NCBI GenBank assembly: GCA_018499905.2
Contig: JAHBAU020000001.1
Span: 1-53,056 of the forward strand
DNA length: 53,056 nt
Source of the DNA: Candidatus Saccharimonadota bacterium
Lineage (GTDB): Bacteria > Patescibacteriota > Saccharimonadia > Saccharimonadales > AQU-01
Direction of reading: 5' to 3'
The notes under the pieces are model-generated. The model saw nothing but the letters and a program-made list of their open reading frames with translations, was not told the origin of the DNA and ran no database searches. The translations under genes and the position numbers were made by a program. This document shows positions 16,554-26,617 of this stretch, one piece after another. Positions within the stretch are counted from its first letter, which is position 1. The number at the start of each line of letters is the position of its first letter.

Positions 16554-18281
16554 ATGAATCTGCCAGATTCGTCACTTTTTGGAGGTGGGCTCACTCCTGC
16601 GACTGGCCTGCATGAGTTGTCTGTTCAAGTCGGAGAAAGTGCCGCTGCATTCGATTGGCGGGCACGTACCTACTACCCTTTCTCAAACGATATTGCTTAT
16701 CAAACAGCCGAACTGCTTGACGGCGCGAGTATCTATGATCTAGCACCAGAAGCTATGCCTGTTGTAGCTACCTCAGCCGTTGGCTGGTGTCTCGACGCTG
16801 CCAAAAAGCCGGCGATGATGATCGGGCGGGAGCTATATGAACATCCGGCTCGCGATGCAGCCGACGTTATCCAGTTCGTAACTGAGGGTGCGATTAGGCA
16901 TGTTCAAACTCTATGGCACGATCCAACTACAATTAGCGGCCCAATAGAGCTCCAACATCGATTGGTGGCACGTTCTTCGGCGCGGTTAGCTACCGCCTTA
17001 ACTTTAACTGTGTTGGATGAAGTAGTTGACGACCTGCCGACAGTAAAACCTCCCAAACTTGCCAATAAGCTTTCGGCAATTGGAAATCTTCATGCCCATT
17101 TGTGTGAAATTGCCGAAGGCGCGCGGCCAGATGTCGATCAAGTAACAGATGATTTAAACTGTCTGAGACTGTCCACGGCCAACGGCTTTTCACCTGAAGA
17201 CAGAGGTCGATACGAGGTATATGTTGGTTTACTCGAACCAGTAATCGACATGACCAGCCGGGTAAGAGACGACAGGTGGAGGAGTTTTGATTTTCTGACA
17301 ACCACGGCTGACTTTAGCCGAGCGGCAACAGACAGACTATTTGGCTTTGTGCATCGACTTGATGAGGATGAATCGGCACAGATATTGCGCGATCCGTGCC
17401 TGACATCTCAGGCAGCAGGTCACATATGTGAGCAAGCAATTGGAGATATGTCATGTCTTTTTCTAGATTCTGTCCCGGAAATCGACAGCATCATCAATAC
17501 AGGTCGGATAGATTACAGAATCACAGCAGCCGAAGCGCAGCATGAGCGTGCACTGTACGAAGTTCCTCCTAATACCGACGAATATGTTTCAAAAAGCGAA
17601 GTGCTGCATGCATATTTACCGGAAGTCCGGAAGATAGGAATTATGAAAGGTGGGTTGTTCGCCTACCATCACGAAGCAGCAGTAGTCGCTGCAACTTTGC
17701 TTGATAGTTATTATCAGGCATCGACTACTGATAGGACAGTGTTCCCCGATTTTAATGACATGATGATCGAGATTGCTCGACAAACAGGTCTACTTGTGGC
17801 GACAGAACAAGGTGCTGCAGTGGCTGAATTGTCGAGAGCACAGCGAGCTGCCACGCTCGACGGGTTGCATAAATTGTATGCCGCACAAGTAGAAAGACAA
17901 TCAACACTACAGGCCAACTGTTTTGGTGCGGACACCGCAGTATTCTTTACTAAACGAGGGGCTAGTCAGAAGGTTGCAAATCATATTTGTGAGGCATGTC
18001 CTGAAGATAAGTATGCAGACTGTTTTGAGCAAGGATTATCTGTAAAATTTGGCGTTTGGGCGGGACAGTCCGAGAAAGCTAGGCGACGTATTCGCAAGCA
18101 GCGACAACTACCGGAACCAGAACTACAAGACTTCACGAGTATCCTGCAGCCAGCAAGCGTTGCCAATGATTTTGAATTGGTCGCATTGCCCTTAGAAGCA
18201 GACGACGGTGCGTACGATCTTGATCAGCTAGACGACCAATTTAAAGGCTACCTGGACCAGTTTACCGGTAAAGCCGTTTAA
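16554..18281 (+). CDS. Large protein with a C-terminal WhiB-like [4Fe-4S] domain
   Basis: 575 aa. Residues 1 to about 450 are mostly helical and match no family I recognise. Residues about 452-515 match the WhiB-like (Wbl) pattern: Cys456 in NCFGADTAVFF, Cys479 and Cys482 in HICEAC, Cys490 in ADCFEQ, then GVWAG at 500-504 and a basic tail RRRIRKQR. In Wbl regulators the four cysteines hold an iron-sulfur cluster, the G-V/I-W-G-G turn contacts sigma factor, and the basic tail binds DNA. Differences are x7 rather than x5 before the last Cys, and GVWAG for GVWGG. A TATAAT at 16450 gives a roughly 95-nt leader. Wbl proteins are known mainly from Actinobacteria, the usual hosts of Saccharibacteria. 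Confidence 0.75.
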   Translation: MNLPDSSLFGGGLTPATGLHELSVQVGESAAAFDWRARTYYPFSNDIAYQTAELLDGASIYDLAPEAMPVVATSAVGWCLDAAKKPAMMIGRELYEHPARDAADVIQFVTEGAIRHVQTLWHDPTTISGPIELQHRLVARSSARLATALTLTVLDEVVDDLPTVKPPKLANKLSAIGNLHAHLCEIAEGARPDVDQVTDDLNCLRLSTANGFSPEDRGRYEVYVGLLEPVIDMTSRVRDDRWRSFDFLTTTADFSRAATDRLFGFVHRLDEDESAQILRDPCLTSQAAGHICEQAIGDMSCLFLDSVPEIDSIINTGRIDYRITAAEAQHERALYEVPPNTDEYVSKSEVLHAYLPEVRKIGIMKGGLFAYHHEAAVVAATLLDSYYQASTTDRTVFPDFNDMMIEIARQTGLLVATEQGAAVAELSRAQRAATLDGLHKLYAAQVERQSTLQANCFGADTAVFFTKRGASQKVANHICEACPEDKYADCFEQGLSVKFGVWAGQSEKARRRIRKQRQLPEPELQDFTSILQPASVANDFELVALPLEADDGAYDLDQLDDQFKGYLDQFTGKAV

Positions 18282-18389
18282 AAGTAGGCATTGCCTGAAA
18301 TAAAAATGAACATAGTTAAAAGTGCCCATGCTTATGGTAAAATCTAAGGTGAAAACGGATAAGTTTGAGGGGATATTATTCGGCTAGGC

Positions 18390-21300
18390 ATGAGCAATCA
18401 TCATTTGTCGAGTTTGAGCCACGCTTTTAGGCGTGATTTACGACGTATCGGAGTTCGGCTGAGACGTATTCTTTCTTTGTCACGTAGACATATCAAGCCA
18501 ATGCTAAAGATGTATCACCATATGGCTAAGCAGATGACGGTGTTCGCAGCAAAGCAAACGAAACAGTTTGTAAAGTTCTATGCCCGCTTTAGTAAGCAGC
18601 TGGCCAAACGACTCCATCATCACCTGGCTAAGCGTCCCCATGGATTTATGCTGACTAAATGGCGATGGTATGCCCGTTGGCACAGTTGGAAATACCATGC
18701 CTATGCCCATGGCGCTGTTTTGGCGATGTATGTTGTGGTTGTGTTAAGCGTCGTTATTGGTGCGTACAGGACCATGGTGCTAGCCTACGACTTGACTGAC
18801 ACTTGGGACTTTACAACGGCCAGCAATTACACCATTGACAACGGCCTCGAGACGAGCGGCGGCAGTGTGCGATTAAAAGCTCAAAATTACGCGACTGATG
18901 CAAACACCGCAGCACTATATCATCTCGATGAATCGCTGGGTACGACTGTGGACGATGCATCGGTAAATGCCAATGACGGCACCACCAGCGGTTCGCCGAC
19001 TTTTGTAACTGGCAACTTAAATAACGGCCTTGACCTTGATGGCACTGATGACTTGATTAGCGTGCCGGACAGTTCGTCACTTTCATTTACGCAATCGCAC
19101 ACGCTTGAGGCTTGGACGAAGCTCGATAGCAGTTTTAGTGCTGGCAGTCATGCCCAGCGCCAAGGTATTTTTGATAAGGGTGACTACCAGCTGTATTACG
19201 ACAACGAGACAGGGCGGCTCAGCTATGAGATTGCCAATGCAAGCGCAACAACCTGGACACAGGAAGCGGGTAATGACATAAAGAACAGCTGGGACTTGAA
19301 CGGGAACCCAAATATTGAGGCGCAAACCGTCATGGGCACTAATCTGTACGCTGGTACCGGTAACGCTACGAATGATGCCGAAGTGTGGCGTTGGAATGGC
19401 ACCAGCTGGACCCAGATAGGCGGCGATGGATTAAATGATAGCTGGCTCACGAACACTTACGAGAGTGTGCATTCACTCGCAAACGACGGCACGAACGTCT
19501 ATGTAGGCGTTGGCACGGGTACTGGCGATGCTGAAGTTTGGTCATGGAACGGCACTACCTGGACCAAAATTGGTGGCGACGCGCTCAATAGTAGCTGGGC
19601 AATAAATACCTATGAAGGTGTCTATTCCCTGCGCCATTTTGGCGGCAACTTGTATGCAGGCATAGGTAACGGAGCGAATGATGCCGAAGTTTGGCGCTGG
19701 AATGGCACTAGTTGGACGAAGATTGGTGGCGATAGCCTAAACAGTGGTTGGACGACTAACTATGAGTATGTGTATTCGCTGGCTGATGATGGCACAAATC
19801 TTTATGCCGGCTTAGGTCTGACGGCTGGCGAGGCTGAAGTCTGGCGCTGGAATGGCACCGCTTGGACCAAAATTGGCGGTGATACCGTCAACTCGAGCTG
19901 GGATAGTGCAAGCTTTGAAGTAGTGCTTAGTATGACCTTCGCGGGTGGAAATCTATATGCTGGTCTTGGAACAACTGCAGACGATGCTGAGGTCTGGTCA
20001 TGGAACGGCACTGCCTGGACCAAAATTGGCGGTGATAGTTTGAATAGTGGCTGGACAACCGGTTATGAAGGAGTGTATGGCCTTGTGAGTGATGGCACCA
20101 CAATCTACGCTGGCCTGGGTGCCACAGCTGGTGATAACGAATTATGGTCATGGAACGGCACTGCCTGGACCAAAATTGGCGGTGACGCGCTGAACAGTAG
20201 CTTTACAAATACGCACACGCTAGTGAGCTCTTTGGCATATGGCAACAGCACCTTATACGTTGGTCTAAACTCAGCAAGCGCTACCCTGTCGGCACAAGTC
20301 TGGTCTTATAGTGCGAGCACCTGGGCCAGAATTGGCGGCGACAACATCAACTTTAGCTGGGGCTCCCGAGGCTTGAGCGGAGTTAATGTGATGACCGTTT
20401 CAGGCGACAAGCTGTATGCGGGAACAGGTATTGCGACTGCGGGTACGGCACTGGTCTGGGAATATGATGGCTCTACCTGGAATTTGATTGGTGGTCAAGG
20501 TGTTAATAGTAGCTGGGCGGCCTATACGTACGAGACAATCACAACCATGATTAGCCTGGGCGGTAACTTATATGTTGGCCTTGGCACAACGGCTAATGAT
20601 GCTGAAGTCTGGCGCTGGAATGGCACGACGTGGACGCAAATTGGTGGCGACAGTCTTAATAGCGGTTGGACGACTAATTATGAAGAAGTTACCGCCATGG
20701 CCATATATAACTCTCAGCTCGTTATCGGACTAGGAAATAGTGCCAACGATGCCGAAGTCTGGCAATGGAATGGTGCTGCCTGGACCAAAATTGGCGGCGA
20801 TAGCTTAAATAGCGGCTGGACCACAAACTTTGAGCGCGTGGCAGCTATGGCAAACTACAATGGCCAGTTGTACGCCGGACTTGGTTCTAGCGCTGGAGAT
20901 GCCGAAGTGTGGCGTTGGAATGGCACTAGTTGGGCGCGTGTGGGCGGCGATGCGGTCAATTCAAGCTGGGATGCTATTAACTACGAGCATGTTGACGCAA
21001 TGATTGTCTATAACGGTCGTTTGTACGCTGGCCTTGGGACAAGCACTGGCGATGCGCAAGTTTGGGAATATAACGGCACGGCCTGGACCAAAATGGGCGG
21101 TGATGATCTGAACGATAGCTGGACTGTTGCGTTGTATGAGCGGGTGAGGACTTTGGTAGTCTATAACGGCGATTTGTATGCAGGGTTGGGCAATACTGCA
21201 GGAGATGGTGAGGTTTGGAAGTACAACGGCACAACCTGGTCGGTTGTTGCTGGTGATAGCCTAAACTCAAGCTGGACGAACGCTATTGAGGAAGTCCTGA

Positions 21301-24300
21301 GCTTTAGCCCATACAAAGGAAAACTCTACGCAGGTACAGGTAACTCTGCTAACGCCGACGGCATGGTCTGGTCGTTTGGCAATAACGGCTTTTTGCAGTC
21401 ATCTCAAACCACGTTTGATACAAACTGGCATCATGTTGCGGCTACGTATGATGGCGCGTCAATGAAATTATTTGTTGATGGCACGCAAGTCGCCACAACG
21501 TCAGTGTCGATGTTTATTCCAGATACGACACACAATTTACTCATTGGTGCTACGCAGGCTGGGCGTGAATCGGGTAAACCGTCAGGACACTTCCAGGGAC
21601 TACTGGATGAATTACGCATAAGTAATATCGCGCGCTCTAGTTTTACGACCAAACCCTACAGCGAAACAGCTCAAGCCATTACCCTCAACACTCCTGTGCA
21701 TGTCAGTGGCATATGGCACTGGGATGATTTTATTACCAACGAAACACCCAATGGCGGTACGGTGAGTTACCGATTATCTGATGACGGCGGTCTATCATGG
21801 AAGTACTGGAACGGCAGTGCCTGGGTATTGTCCAGTTCGACGGCCCAGACAAGTACCGCTGCCCAGATTGATACGAATATTCTGACCTTCCCGGCAACAT
21901 TCAGCGGAATTGTGTGGCAAGCCGTACTAGATGGTGACGGTAACCAGCGTGTGCAGCTCAACGAGGTCGAGCTCAATTCTACTTCTGATGTTGCGGCGCC
22001 TGCTACGAATGCAAGTAGTATCACGGCGCTGAAAGCCAGTGGTGGCTCTGCACTGAGCGCTGATGCGTGGACCAATGGGTCGTCACCCTATTTTGATTGG
22101 ACGGCTGGCACCGACACCGAATCGGGTATCAAAGGCTACTGTTTGTATCTTGGATCGGATGTTGGTGGTGACCCGGTATCAACCAAGGGGCTATTAGGCG
22201 TTAGTCCAGTTACCACCGGCGGAAATTGCCAGTTTATAGTTGGGACGAGCGAGATTGATCTGTCTACCGCTGGTTACATGGGCTCTCCCCTCGTCACCAG
22301 CAGTTCACGGTATTATCTTCGAATAAAAGCCATCGATAATGCCGGTAACGTGATTGGTTCAGCCGCGAGTTTTTCATTCTTTTTTGATAACACTGCCCCA
22401 ACAAATCCAGGTTTCGTTACGTCACCATCGGGCTTCATTAATACCAAAGCTGTCACTCTCACCTGGCCGACGAGCGGCGGTAGTGCAGCTAGTGATGGGC
22501 ATTCAGGACTGGCTGGCCTGCAATATAGAGTCAACAACACCACTTGGTATGGTGATGCCCATACCGGAACTGGCGACATTAACGATCTACTATCCAATGA
22601 TGGCAGCTACTCAACCGCCGATCCGCCAGATTATGACAATCTGAGTGATGGTATCAACACGATTTACTTTAGAACCTGGGACCAGGCAGGTAATGTGACA
22701 AGTTCGTTTGTTACAGCTACCGTCAAGATAAACACTGCGGGTACGCCAAGCGAACCGCAAAACGTTCAGGCCACACCGGGAACAAATACGGTTAATGCCT
22801 TTACCTTCAGCTGGGACGATCCATCATCATTTGTCGGTGACGCGAACAACTTGACCTACTGTTACACCATTAATGCTCTGCCAAATAGCACCAACTGCAC
22901 CTTTACGCCTGCAGGTGCGAATAGTCTGGGAACCGGGGCTTATGCAACTTTTCCTGGAGTAAACACGTTTTATATTGTTGCTCGTGATGAAGCAAATAAT
23001 ATTAACTACGCGACATTCTCGAGTGTGAATTTTACGGCGAATACCACTGCGCCAGGGATTCCCTTGAACGTTGATATTGTTGACGTTTCAATTAAGTCTA
23101 CGAATAATTGGCGACTCGCCCTAACATGGGATCCGCCGACAAGTGTTGGCTCAGGTGTTGCCTCGTATCGGGTATTTCGCTCGACGGATAACAGCAACTT
23201 TAGTCTCGTTGGGAGCAGTAGCAGTACGACCTATATTGATGCCGGATTGTCGCCAATAACTTACTACTATCGGGTTGCTGCTTGTGATAATACTAACAAT
23301 TGTGGTGCCAATAGTAGCGTGGTTTCGTTGCTGCCGACCGGAAGGTTTACGTCCCCCGCTTCGTTGGTATCTGATCCATTGGTGCTGAATCTGACAACCA
23401 GACGTGCAACGGTTCGTTGGAGTACCGACCGTGCCAGTGATTCCAAGATTGCCATAGGCACAACCAGTGGCTCGTATGGACCATCAGAGATTGGCAACAG
23501 TGACCAGGTGAGCGCCCATGAGATCAATCTCGATAACCTGTCAGCGGGCACAACCTACTACTTTGTGGCCAAGTGGACGGATGAAGACGGCAACACCGGA
23601 CAGAGCCCGGAACAAAGTTTTACCACCTCACCTGCCCCGACCGTTAAGGAGATTCAGCCAACAAAAGTCAGCCTTAGCGGTACGACCATTCAATTTACCT
23701 CAAAAGACTCTACCAGCGTGAAGATTTACTATGGTCCGTCAGAAAGTTTTGGCGGTGTTAAAACTTTGAACACCTCTATTTCTGAATCAAGTTATGTCTT
23801 TGACCTTTCCGGTTTAGCAGATGGCACAAAGTACTATTTCCGCCTGAGTGCGTTTGATTCTGAAGGCGGTGAGTACCAGGGCAATATTTTCTCGTTCTCG
23901 ACTCCCCCGCGTCCCAAGATTACAAATCTGCGATTCCAGCCAATTGATGGCGAGCCGACTAGTACCCAAAAAGTTACCTGGCAGACCAATGTACCGTCAT
24001 CAACCATCGTAAGTTACGGTAAAAACAACACCGTGGGAACAGAGACTCAGGACTCACAGCTGGTAACCGAACACGAAATTATAATTCGGGATCTGGAAGA
24101 TGACAGCGACTACTATCTCATGGCCCAAAGCCGAGATGCCGACGGTAATCTGGCTGTCTCGGATCGACAACAGTTCCGCACAGCACTGGATACGCGACCG
24201 CCAAAGATCACTAATATCTCCATTGAAACCGCTATTCGTGGGACCGGGGCAGAAGCTCGTGGACAGGTAATCGTGTCGTGGACGACAGACGAACCAGCCT

Positions 24301-24560
24301 CCAGTCAAATTGAGTACACAGAAGGCTCCGATGCAGTTACCTATAACAATAAGACCGCAGAGGATGCTGAGCTATCGCTAGAACACATTGTCATTGTCTC
24401 TGACCTGCCGACATCCAGAGTATATAGCCTGCGTCCGGTTTCACGTGATCGATCCCTAAATGCCGGCTTTGGTGATACACAGTCTGCGATTATTGGCAGG
24501 GCTTCCGACAGCGTCTTAACTATCATTCTCAACACACTTAAAAACGTTTTTGGACTTTAG
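18390..24560 (+). CDS. Giant cell-surface protein: LamG with nested propeller-like repeats, Ig/FN3 modules
   Basis: 2056 aa. Residues 1 to about 105 are strongly basic (Arg/His/Lys) and presumably cytoplasmic. One membrane helix (about 108-131, AVLAMYVVVVLSVVIGAY) follows, so the rest is outside. Residues about 165-285 are the first half of a LamG/concanavalin-like domain (HLDESLGTTVDDASVNANDGT, LDGTDDLISVPDS). Residues 287-999 are 14 tandem repeats of about 50 aa. The second LamG half follows (TNWHHVAATYDGASMKLFVDG to GLLDELRISNIARS, about 1010-1090). The C-terminal 950 residues are Ig-like and fibronectin-III-like modules. Likely an adhesin or host-contact protein. A TGGTAAAAT box about 50 nt upstream is the probable promoter. 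ABC transporter genes follow with a 1-nt gap. Confidence 0.88.
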   Translation: MSNHHLSSLSHAFRRDLRRIGVRLRRILSLSRRHIKPMLKMYHHMAKQMTVFAAKQTKQFVKFYARFSKQLAKRLHHHLAKRPHGFMLTKWRWYARWHSWKYHAYAHGAVLAMYVVVVLSVVIGAYRTMVLAYDLTDTWDFTTASNYTIDNGLETSGGSVRLKAQNYATDANTAALYHLDESLGTTVDDASVNANDGTTSGSPTFVTGNLNNGLDLDGTDDLISVPDSSSLSFTQSHTLEAWTKLDSSFSAGSHAQRQGIFDKGDYQLYYDNETGRLSYEIANASATTWTQEAGNDIKNSWDLNGNPNIEAQTVMGTNLYAGTGNATNDAEVWRWNGTSWTQIGGDGLNDSWLTNTYESVHSLANDGTNVYVGVGTGTGDAEVWSWNGTTWTKIGGDALNSSWAINTYEGVYSLRHFGGNLYAGIGNGANDAEVWRWNGTSWTKIGGDSLNSGWTTNYEYVYSLADDGTNLYAGLGLTAGEAEVWRWNGTAWTKIGGDTVNSSWDSASFEVVLSMTFAGGNLYAGLGTTADDAEVWSWNGTAWTKIGGDSLNSGWTTGYEGVYGLVSDGTTIYAGLGATAGDNELWSWNGTAWTKIGGDALNSSFTNTHTLVSSLAYGNSTLYVGLNSASATLSAQVWSYSASTWARIGGDNINFSWGSRGLSGVNVMTVSGDKLYAGTGIATAGTALVWEYDGSTWNLIGGQGVNSSWAAYTYETITTMISLGGNLYVGLGTTANDAEVWRWNGTTWTQIGGDSLNSGWTTNYEEVTAMAIYNSQLVIGLGNSANDAEVWQWNGAAWTKIGGDSLNSGWTTNFERVAAMANYNGQLYAGLGSSAGDAEVWRWNGTSWARVGGDAVNSSWDAINYEHVDAMIVYNGRLYAGLGTSTGDAQVWEYNGTAWTKMGGDDLNDSWTVALYERVRTLVVYNGDLYAGLGNTAGDGEVWKYNGTTWSVVAGDSLNSSWTNAIEEVLSFSPYKGKLYAGTGNSANADGMVWSFGNNGFLQSSQTTFDTNWHHVAATYDGASMKLFVDGTQVATTSVSMFIPDTTHNLLIGATQAGRESGKPSGHFQGLLDELRISNIARSSFTTKPYSETAQAITLNTPVHVSGIWHWDDFITNETPNGGTVSYRLSDDGGLSWKYWNGSAWVLSSSTAQTSTAAQIDTNILTFPATFSGIVWQAVLDGDGNQRVQLNEVELNSTSDVAAPATNASSITALKASGGSALSADAWTNGSSPYFDWTAGTDTESGIKGYCLYLGSDVGGDPVSTKGLLGVSPVTTGGNCQFIVGTSEIDLSTAGYMGSPLVTSSSRYYLRIKAIDNAGNVIGSAASFSFFFDNTAPTNPGFVTSPSGFINTKAVTLTWPTSGGSAASDGHSGLAGLQYRVNNTTWYGDAHTGTGDINDLLSNDGSYSTADPPDYDNLSDGINTIYFRTWDQAGNVTSSFVTATVKINTAGTPSEPQNVQATPGTNTVNAFTFSWDDPSSFVGDANNLTYCYTINALPNSTNCTFTPAGANSLGTGAYATFPGVNTFYIVARDEANNINYATFSSVNFTANTTAPGIPLNVDIVDVSIKSTNNWRLALTWDPPTSVGSGVASYRVFRSTDNSNFSLVGSSSSTTYIDAGLSPITYYYRVAACDNTNNCGANSSVVSLLPTGRFTSPASLVSDPLVLNLTTRRATVRWSTDRASDSKIAIGTTSGSYGPSEIGNSDQVSAHEINLDNLSAGTTYYFVAKWTDEDGNTGQSPEQSFTTSPAPTVKEIQPTKVSLSGTTIQFTSKDSTSVKIYYGPSESFGGVKTLNTSISESSYVFDLSGLADGTKYYFRLSAFDSEGGEYQGNIFSFSTPPRPKITNLRFQPIDGEPTSTQKVTWQTNVPSSTIVSYGKNNTVGTETQDSQLVTEHEIIIRDLEDDSDYYLMAQSRDADGNLAVSDRQQFRTALDTRPPKITNISIETAIRGTGAEARGQVIVSWTTDEPASSQIEYTEGSDAVTYNNKTAEDAELSLEHIVIVSDLPTSRVYSLRPVSRDRSLNAGFGDTQSAIIGRASDSVLTIILNTLKNVFGL
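19248..21386 (+). repeat. 14 tandem ~150-bp repeats coding propeller-like blades
   Basis: Each unit encodes about 50 aa with consensus TxWTKIGGDSLNSxWTxxYExVxSLxxxxGxLYAGLGxxAxDAEVWxWNG. I count 14 copies (first TTWTQEAGNDIKNSW, last TTWSVVAGDSLNSSW). Copies 7, 8 and 14 are the most divergent. Fourteen would suit two seven-bladed propellers. Confidence 0.85.
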
Positions 24561-24561
24561 T

Positions 24562-25374
24562 ATGTCGGATTCACAAACGCCCACAAAAAAACAAGTCAAA
24601 CCGTCAATCATTGAAGCCACAGCTATCTCACAGTCATTTGGCGAAGAAGGTGTGCGTTTTATGGCACTACAAGAAGTTAGTTTCAAGATTTTGCATAATT
24701 CCTTCACTGTTGTTTATGGGCCGAGCGGTTCGGGTAAATCGACGCTGCTAAATATCCTGACTGGCTTACAGCCACCGACAACCGGCAAGATTGTATACAA
24801 CAACCAAAACATCTACGAGCTCGATTCTGACAGCCTGGCACAGTTCCGTGCGAGTCGGATTGGTATCATCTACCAGCAAAATTACTGGGTCAAGAGTTTG
24901 AGCGTGGTTGAGAATGTTGCATTACCGCTTTTCTTCCGTGGGTATAATCGGACACTCGCAAAGGAGCTGGCGCTTATAGCCCTGGAACGAGTTCGTATGC
25001 AGGATTATGCTACAAAAAACCCAACCCTATTGTCTGGTGGTGAGCAGCAGCGTGTGGCAGTGGCGAGAGCCTTGGTGAATGACCCAATGATTATTATTGC
25101 TGATGAGCCAACCGGTTCGCTGGATTCTAAGAACGGCGATTTAATTATGGATCTGCTGCATAAAGCTCAAACTGACTCGATGCGGACGATCATTCTTGTG
25201 ACACACAATATGGAGTACCTGCCATTAGCAGATCATTTGCTCCACATCCAAGACGGCAAGGTGCAAGAACTACAGGCTGCCAGTATTCGTGCAACTGTCG
25301 ATGGTTTGATGACTGATATGAAGCAACGCATCGATCGACTATCGGTCATGAACCAACGTAAGGATCACGCATGA
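24562..25374 (+). CDS. ABC transporter ATP-binding protein, MacB/LolD type
   Basis: About 270 aa. Walker A GPSGSGKST, Q-loop YQQNYWV, signature LSGGEQQRVAVARAL, Walker B MIIIADEPTGSLD and switch HNM are all intact. It powers the FtsX-like permease encoded by the next gene, which overlaps it by ATGA. The start is the ATG one base after the stop of the giant surface protein, so the three genes are probably co-transcribed. Substrate unknown; the context suggests export or envelope work linked to the surface protein. Confidence 0.92.
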   Translation: MSDSQTPTKKQVKPSIIEATAISQSFGEEGVRFMALQEVSFKILHNSFTVVYGPSGSGKSTLLNILTGLQPPTTGKIVYNNQNIYELDSDSLAQFRASRIGIIYQQNYWVKSLSVVENVALPLFFRGYNRTLAKELALIALERVRMQDYATKNPTLLSGGEQQRVAVARALVNDPMIIIADEPTGSLDSKNGDLIMDLLHKAQTDSMRTIILVTHNMEYLPLADHLLHIQDGKVQELQAASIRATVDGLMTDMKQRIDRLSVMNQRKDHA

Positions 25375-26603
25375 AACTAAGATTTCCCCGCTTACCTGCT
25401 AAACTCCAGCGCAACAAGGATTCAATCGCCACTGTTACCGTCTTGTATCTGGCCTGGAAGAATCTCACGACCAAGAAGTTACGAACATTCTTGACAATTT
25501 TTGGCATCATTATCGGTATTGGCGCAATATTCTTCCTGCTGTCCTTTGGTCTTGGACTGCAGCATATCGTCACTGAAGAAGTGATTGGCAATCAGTCAAT
25601 TAAATCTATAGATATCACGTCGCCAAATTCCAAAATTCTTGCGTTGAATCAAGAGACCTTTGATCGAATCGGCAAACTACCGCACGTCGATCGTATGGGC
25701 CGCTCTTTCTCGTATCCAGGCAGCCTAAGTTATTCCGGAAGTGAGACCGACACCATAGTGTATGGCGTTGATCCAGTCTATCAAGAATTATCCAATCTGA
25801 CCGTCATTAAAGGCCGTCAGATCGCTTCCGAGGACAGTCGAGTGGCTTACTTGAATACGGCGCTACTGCAGTCTCTAGGCATCGAAAACGTTGAATCAGT
25901 ACTTGATCAGCAGATTCGGCTTTTGGTGCCTCTCGCCGCTGGCGCTGAACCTATCGCCGAGGATCTTACGGTTATTGGCATTATCGATACGGGCTCAGGC
26001 GGAGAAATTTTTGTGCCCAACCACCTCTTCGAGAGTGCTGGGCAAACATCGTACAAACAGTTCAAGTTAATTGCCGATGACACTAACAATATTACGGACC
26101 TGCGTAAACAAATAGAGAGCCTTGGTTTTTTGACAACTTCACCAGTAGATACGATTGACCAGATCAATCAAATTTTCCGGTTTTTCAACATAATCCTGGT
26201 AAGCTTTGGCGCAATTGGTATGATTGTTGCCGTACTTGGTATGTTCAATACGTTGACTATCTCCCTGCTTGAAAGAACCCGTGAAATCGGCCTCATGATT
26301 GCCCTTGGCGGTCGTCAATTTGATATGAAACGACTATTTATCATTGAGGCGGTCATGTTGTCCGTTGCCGGCGCTGTTATCGGTATGATATTGGCCACGA
26401 TCAATGGTGAAGTTATTAACATTATTATGAATCGATTAGCGCGATCACGTGGCGTACTCGAAACATTCGATCTATTTGCAACCCCATATTGGCTTGTCAT
26501 GGGCATTCTGGCTTTTATGGTCATGGTCGGACTAGCGGTGGCGTTCTTCCCGGCACGCCGAGCACAACGCATTAATCCTATCGATGCACTGCGTCGTGAA
26601 TAG
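25371..26603 (+). CDS. ABC transporter permease, MacB/FtsX family
   Basis: 410 aa with the standard layout: first membrane helix (KLRTFLTIFGIIIGIGAIFFLLSFGLGL), an extracytoplasmic domain (about 65-255), then three C-terminal helices carrying the FtsX signature (MIVAVLGMFNTLTISLLERTREIGLMIALGGRQFDMKRLFIIEAVMLS). Such permeases do mechanotransmission or export rather than ordinary import. Overlaps the ATPase gene by 4 nt and converges on smpB with a 14-nt gap. Confidence 0.92.
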   Translation: MKLRFPRLPAKLQRNKDSIATVTVLYLAWKNLTTKKLRTFLTIFGIIIGIGAIFFLLSFGLGLQHIVTEEVIGNQSIKSIDITSPNSKILALNQETFDRIGKLPHVDRMGRSFSYPGSLSYSGSETDTIVYGVDPVYQELSNLTVIKGRQIASEDSRVAYLNTALLQSLGIENVESVLDQQIRLLVPLAAGAEPIAEDLTVIGIIDTGSGGEIFVPNHLFESAGQTSYKQFKLIADDTNNITDLRKQIESLGFLTTSPVDTIDQINQIFRFFNIILVSFGAIGMIVAVLGMFNTLTISLLERTREIGLMIALGGRQFDMKRLFIIEAVMLSVAGAVIGMILATINGEVINIIMNRLARSRGVLETFDLFATPYWLVMGILAFMVMVGLAVAFFPARRAQRINPIDALRRE

Positions 26604-26617
26604 GCGCTATTTGTTGC

